In this document: positions 58,980 through 64,000 of the stretch, in pieces
Layout of the letters: each line of letters opens with the position of its first letter
Numbering within the stretch: position 1 is the first letter of the stretch
NCBI GenBank assembly: GCA_030068075.1
Contig: CM057835.1
Span: 37,437,715 to 37,501,714 of the forward strand
DNA from: Paguma larvata
Taxonomy: Eukaryota > Chordata > Mammalia > Carnivora > Viverridae
Direction: 5' to 3'
Length of the DNA stretch: 64,000 bases
The notes under the pieces: generated by a model
What the model saw: only the letters and a program-made list of their open reading frames with translations
Databases searched by the model: none
Told to the model about the DNA's origin: nothing
Made by a program: the position numbers and the translations under genes

Positions 58980-59560
58980 TGGTCTCTAGCATGTGCCAGG
59001 TAGACACTGTCGTGAAGGTTAATTCTAGTGGGAAAGATAGATTAATGTATTTATGACTAAGTAATACAATTACAACTTTTCAGAAAGTCTAACACAGAAG
59101 TAAGCAGGTGATATATGATAAAGAAAAATTCTTGTATTAAGTTGAAGGATGAGAAGAAGCCAAACATTTAAGTTGCTGGAGAAAGAACAGGTGAGGCAGA
59201 GAGAAAAGCAGTCAGAAAGATAGTGTGGTAGAGAAGGACTTTTTGTAATCAAGGAATTGACATAAAAATCAACGTACATAGTGAGAAGGGATAGTGGGGA
59301 GCAGTGAGGATGGAAAGGAAAGCTGGGGTCAGATTTTGTAGGACTCAGTGGGCCCTGATTAGGAGTTTGGATTTTGTCCTACGTGCAGTTGGAATCATGA
59401 AATGTTTTCAAGAAGACTGGCATGAGCTGTTTTATAATTTAAAAAGATCTTTCTGGCCACAGGGCGGAGAATGAACTAGAGGAGGTGACAATTTAGAGAT
59501 GGAGAGGAAATTAAAGACTATAGAAGTGTCAGTGATTAGAAAATTCATGATAGATAGGGG
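58980..59560 (-). mobile_element. L2 fragment, minus strand
   Basis: GCATGTGCCAGGTAGACACT, TTCTAGTGGGAAAGATAG, GATTAGGAGTTTGGATTTTG and AAAAAGATCTTTCTGGCCAC match reversed L2 3'-region sequence. Confidence 0.6.
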
Positions 59561-59790
59561 GGGGGGAGGGTAGAAGTGGAGAGAGAGAGATGAGCGAACT
59601 GACATGAGGTATTTTCAATAGTCCCTGTCACTCAGATTGGGTCTCAGTTTCATTTCTGTCCTTAGAGTACAATGTGCCGAATGGGGCTTTCCACATTTAT
59701 GTACTTACTACTAAATCCCAATTGTTATGATTCTTATTCTTTTATGGCCTTAACTGTCAATGATTGTCACATGCTAGCTGACAAGAAGAA
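59561..59790. other. Unassigned spacer with G run
   Basis: Contains a G run at 59559-59567 and a GA tract. No gene seen. Confidence 0.4.
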
Positions 59791-60030
59791 TATACAGAAC
59801 AGTAGATATGGAAGAAACTCTAGAGTCAAGCTGCCTTGGTTCGTGTCCAAGATCCATGACTTGCTAGTCATGTTACTTTGAGCAAATTGCTTAAGCTTTC
59901 TGCTATAGAATAGCAATAATAGTGTAATACTTATTTTCAGGACTTTACAGGGGTCAAATAGCGCATATTAAGACACAGTGCATGGTAAGGGCTCATTAAA
60001 AGTTAGATGGTGATGTTGGTGGTGATGATA
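59791..60030 (+). mobile_element. MIR SINE
   Basis: GGAAGAAACTCTAGAGTCAAG, TGAGCAAATTGCTTAAGC, ATAGCAATAATAGTGTAATA and GGTAAGGGCTCATTAAAAG follow the MIR order in diverged form. Confidence 0.72.
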
Positions 60031-60779
60031 ATGATAGAGCACTTAGTATCTCATTCTGATGGGTTTTTATGAAGCTAACTGAGGGAAGTTTTGCAGCCTA
60101 CAAACTCATTTATAAGTAATTCTAAGAATCAGAAAAGGAAAGACATTATGGCTAGTCTTGAGGGTAAGAAGAAATGGGAAATATTTTGATACCTCAGGGT
60201 TGCTACTCCTCAAATATCCCTTCTTGGGAAAATTCTCCTTGAGGGATTTTCTGTTCCTTTTTGATTTTTAAAAAAAATATATTCCTTTCCTTAAGCCTAT
60301 GTTTTATCGTTTTAGTTTTTCTTGAGTGATTTAAAAGAAAATGCATATGGTATTGTTAATCGTGGCAGGAATGATAAAACGCTTTTAAGTTGGGAAAAAT
60401 TGGGCCTTACTGCTACTTCATGTGATCATTATGGTAAAAACTAATTCCAAAGTAAACACCCTTCAGTAATTCAAAACTTTCATTTCCCTAAGTTCCTCTC
60501 TGCCAATATTTACTGCATTTTATCAAGTATTCACTATCCTTCATAAATGGCCTGTAACCCGTATTTTTCTTTATCAGTTATCAAGTCTTCTCAGTATTGA
60601 ATAGATGAATTCATCCTTTATAAAGTATCTCTCCCATCTTTTTCCTTTTCCTTTTGTTATTGTTACCCTCTGTTTAAAGTAGGCTCTCCCTATAAAAATG
60701 CATTATCAGGAAATATATACATTATCCTTTTAACATTTCTCTGCTTGACTGTTTCATATTCATGGCAGATGGATTTTCT
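60031..60779. other. Unassigned spacer
   Basis: No feature recognised. Confidence 0.45.
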
Positions 60780-61709
60780 CAAAACACAGAACTATTCTTG
60801 CCACTCTCTCATTCAAAAAATTCAAAAGCTGTTCACTGAGAAGAAACTTACAAACTGGGAAAGGATTCATATTCAGGCTATCTATGGAGCTCCTATAAAT
60901 GACAAAGACCACCCAAAGAAAAATTGGGTAAGCAAGTAGGAGAGATACTCACCAAGAGTAGTTTTCCAAATGACTAAGAAATATAACAAAGGGACCTCAA
61001 CCTCAATAGTCATCTGACAAATGAAAATTAAAACTACTAGAATAGTCATCAGACAAATGAAAATCCCAACTGCCAGAATGGCTACAATGAAAAAAGACTG
61101 ACATTCCTAAGTGTCTGTGAGAATGTAGCATAAATGGAAACACTGATACACTGCCAGGGAGACCATAAATAATACAGCTACTTGAGAAAAGCTATTTAAT
61201 TTACAAAAGTGGAATCTAGGTATATTCTATGAAGCAATTCTACTCTTTGGGTCTATAGCCAAAAATGAATAATGGGTGCACCAAAAAACGCAAGGAAAGC
61301 TGTTATAGCAGAATTATTTCTAATGGCTGAAAACTGCTCTAGTGTAGATCTTGAGGACAAGGGTTAGATAAATTATGGCATATTCTCTACTGGAATACTG
61401 TACAGCAGGAAAACATTAAAAACTCCTGCTACATACTACATATATGAATCCTACAAACATAACGTCATGACAAGGTAGGCAACACTGATCCACGTGGAGA
61501 AGTTAGGTAGTGGTCATCCTCAAGGAGGTGAGCAAGGTTGGTGATTGGGATGGTCATGAAGATGCGGGCGGGGTGCTGAAACTTCCATTTCTTGAGTCGA
61601 GTGATTCTTACATAGGCACGTAGGTGTAAATTTAGCAGGCTGTACATTTATGATATGTGCGTTTTGACTCCATGTTATGTTTCAATAAAAATACTTATTT
61701 TTAAAAAGG
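60780..61709 (+). mobile_element. Old L1M 3' end, plus strand
   Basis: The ORF2 end and 3' UTR are visible: ACAAACTGGGAAAGGATTCA, AAATGACTAAGAAATATAAC, CAACTGCCAGAATGGCTACA, GAAGCAATTCTACTCTTTGG, then CTGTACATTTATGATATGTG and TTATGTTTCAATAAAAATAC at the end. All frames are broken. Confidence 0.82.
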
Positions 61710-62051
61710 CTTTTGTTAACTACCATATTAGCTCACTCTCTCCAGATGGGCATTCAAGCCTCCCCCAACTGGATTTTACACCTGCTGTTCAAGTCATTTC
61801 CTTATGATATCTTGGCACCCGTCCTAAGTTTCTGTCAGGTCTGACTACTAAATGAGGCAGAAGCTTCCACTTTTTCATATTCATGGCTTTTTTTTTTCTT
61901 TTTAAAAATAGGACCCTCCGAATTTCAGCTGGACACCTGACTGCCTTTGACCAATTTACTGACTACATTTTCTAGCTTTCTTTGCCTCTAGGTGTGGTCC
62001 AGTGATTAAGTGTGGACCAATGACCAATGCTGCATGAGCAGACATGATGAA
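61710..62051. mobile_element. Possible old LTR-like fragment
   Basis: CTCTAGGTGTGGTCCAGTGA followed by GGACCAATGACCAATG resembles a common old mammalian LTR. It may continue after the SINE, to about 62400. Family not named. Confidence 0.35.
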
Positions 62052-62066
62052 TGCAGTTTGCTTCTT

Positions 62067-62276
62067 CTTTTTTTTTTTTTAATGATTTATTTTTGAAGGA
62101 AAGAGATACAAAGCGTGAGCAGGGAGGGGCAGAGAGAGGAGACACAAAATCTGAAGCAGGCTCCAGGCTCCGAGCTGTCAGCACATAGCCTGACGCGGGG
62201 CTCAAACTCACAAACTGCAAGATCATGACCTGAGTCGAAGTCGGACACTTAACCGACTGAGCCACCCAGGGGCCCC
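62067..62276 (-). mobile_element. SINEC felid-type SINE
   Basis: Reverse-strand copy with TSD tgcagtttgcttctt (62052-62066) and tgcaatttgtttctt (62277-62291). Confidence 0.95.
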
Positions 62277-62291
62277 TGCAATTTGTTTCTT

Positions 62292-62655
62292 GTACTTTCT
62301 CTTTCGCTTTTGCTTCTGGCTGGGAACTAGTGAAGTCTAGGAAATCCTTAGCAGTCACATGCTTCTGATAGCAAGACTACTGCACTTGCCAGCCCACTGA
62401 ATTATTAGATGGGAGGGAAATGCATTTGTCTTTATTTAAGTTACAGTATTTTTGAGACCACTTTATTATAACATAGTCTCTGTTAGCTCACCTAATATTT
62501 TATAAGCATTGTGATTCGTATGTGCCTCAGCATTTAGTGAGCCTAGTTTATCTGGACATGCCCTGATCATAGGATTCTTCTATTAAAAGGATCTCCAGAC
62601 TGTACCATAGTCATTGTTTTTTCTCTTGCAATGCGTTCCGTTTCCTATGGGACCA
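62292..62655. other. Unassigned spacer
   Basis: No gene. The first 100 bases may continue the LTR-like fragment left of the SINE. Confidence 0.4.
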
Positions 62656-62810
62656 TGGAGAATGTATTCATTTATCCGAGCCTCATATTCCTCACCTGTG
62701 AAATGAGAATGGTAGATGATTATTATGAAGATTAAAACATATAATATATGCGAAGTGTTTAGCATAGTCTGGAACCGATTTTAGGCACTCGACAAATATA
62801 AGCTTCTTTT
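62656..62810 (+). mobile_element. MIR SINE remnant
   Basis: GAGCCTCATATTCCTCACCT, GTGAAATGAGAATGGTAGAT and TTTTAGGCACTCGACAAATA match the MIR 3' half. Confidence 0.68.
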
Positions 62811-64000
62811 CATGTCATGACATTATAGGATTAAGCAAGGCAGAGCATCGAAGAGCAATGTGGGTTGGAGATAGATATCCAAGTTAAGGGTACTTTAAAA
62901 ACTAGCTCATCTTGCTTTATGATTTCAGATGTAGAAATTTGTGAATATTGTAAACATTGGAACCTGTGCAATGTAAACATAAATACACCTTATAACTAAG
63001 TATTTCTACTCTTACGTTTTATGTCCAAAAGAAATAAGCACATGGGTATACTAAAAATATAATAAAATATTCAGCATTATTTTTAATAGATGGAAATAAC
63101 TCACTTGTTTCCTAGATATAGGAGCAAAATTAATTCTTAATTTTGACATTTATCTTTTATCTGTGGCATGCTTCTCTTTCCTCTTAAACCTTGGGGATAA
63201 TAATTACTATCGACTCCTTAAGGATCTGACTTATCTATTAAAAAGTGCCTTGGGAAAAATTGCTACAAAATCTCTAATGTTACAAATAAATTATGATTGT
63301 AATTTTAGTATTTCCTTTCTAGAGTTGTCTAGCAATTTTCTTGAATCTAAAGGACTTCCTTTAAGTTCCCTTGATAAGGGTGGTAAATGCTTGTGGTTTT
63401 TGTTTCAAAATTCATTCTTGAACGATAATTTACTTGATTATAAAATTCTACATTAATATGTATTTTCCCTTAGAGCCATGAAACTATTATTCTACTGTCT
63501 TCTGAGGCTGTGATTATTGAGAAGTTTGCAGTCACACAAATAGCTGGTCTTTAAGAGTAATAACCTGTTTTATAATATGGTCAGTCTGTGGCTCTCAACA
63601 GTTGAACCAAGATGTATTCCAGAGTGGAGTTTTAAAATATGAAATTATCCTGCTTGGAGTTCGTTGTATTTCCTAAATCCGAATAGCTCTATCTACATAG
63701 CTCTACCAATTTTTCTCCATTGTTTCCCCAAAGGTGAGATATTTTTTTCTCAATAAGGAGACAAATTAAAGTAAGACAAGTCATCTTTTCATCCCTGTTT
63801 TCAAATGAGCAGACTTTTTCCTATTCCATTTTTTTGCTACATGTGCTGACCTTTTTTTGAGGGTCTTGTTTTTATGTGGAGGTTTCTGTCTCAAGTATTA
63901 TGGCACCCTGCTCACATGACCCTAGAAATTTGCCTTCCTCTAAGAGCTGTGTATTTTTTATTTTTATTTATTTATTTACTTACTTATTTTTAAAGTTTTT
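62811..64000. other. Unassigned terminal stretch
   Basis: AT-rich DNA. A 97-codon plus frame at 63163-63456 has no recognised features. The last 45 bases (TTTATTTATTTACTTACTT) look like the T-rich tail of a reverse-strand SINE or L1 cut by the window edge. Confidence 0.45.

Noticed and set aside
63163..63456. 97-codon plus-strand ORF as a gene
   Set aside because: AT-rich frame with Leu/Ser/Asn bias, without splice sites, promoter or recognisable homology.
1..64000. CRISPR array, phage, operon or bacterial defence system
   Set aside because: All dispersed repeats are eukaryotic transposons with TSDs. There are no regularly spaced identical repeats and no prokaryotic gene layout.

Overview
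The window is nuclear DNA of a carnivoran mammal, most likely a cat or other feliform. The main evidence is about 33 copies of a tRNA-Lys-derived SINE whose head begins GGGGCGCCTGGGTGGCTCAG and whose body reads GTGCTGACAGCTCAGAGCC, the body typical of felid SINEC elements. It also holds carnivoran LINE-1 (L1) sequence, older mammalian L1M/HAL1, L2 and MIR, MaLR LTRs and a DNA transposon. The sequence is AT-rich and gene-poor. I could not identify any complete protein-coding or RNA gene. Family names are from memory of consensus sequences and were not checked with RepeatMasker.

Layout. 0-6 kb: an old LTR, four SINEs and unassigned DNA. 6-9.4 kb: an old plus-strand L1M split by a minus-strand L1, itself split by a SINE. 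11.2-12.2 kb: minus L1M. 13.6 kb: a MIR. 16.2-20.3 kb: an old plus-strand L1M/HAL1 cut up by SINEs and a 5'-truncated L1. 20.4-22.5 kb: HAL1, L2, MIR-like sequence and a Tigger-like DNA element. 22.85-29.51 kb: an essentially full-length minus-strand L1 with target-site duplications (TSDs) but dead ORFs. 34.5-35.5 kb: plus L1M. 37.5-47.2 kb: two minus-strand old L1s interrupted by SINEs, a MaLR LTR and an L1 tail with a 5' inversion. 48-54 kb: SINEs, an MLT1-like LTR, old L1 and L2. 56.1-57.1 kb: the only CpG island, with two RFX X-box motifs, three GC boxes and an ETS site. 58.5-64 kb: L2, MIR, the 3' end of an L1M and SINEs.

The region reads as intergenic or intronic DNA with one probable promoter, near 56.9 kb. 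The X-boxes suggest a ciliary or RFX-regulated transcript, but its identity and direction are not resolved. The insertions can be ordered by nesting and TSD decay: L2, MIR and L1M/HAL1 are oldest, then MaLR LTRs and the later L1s, then the felid SINEs. I found no CRISPR array, operon, phage or other new biological system. The best leads are the X-box CpG island, the inverted L1 tail, and three places where two SINEs entered the same or nearly the same target.
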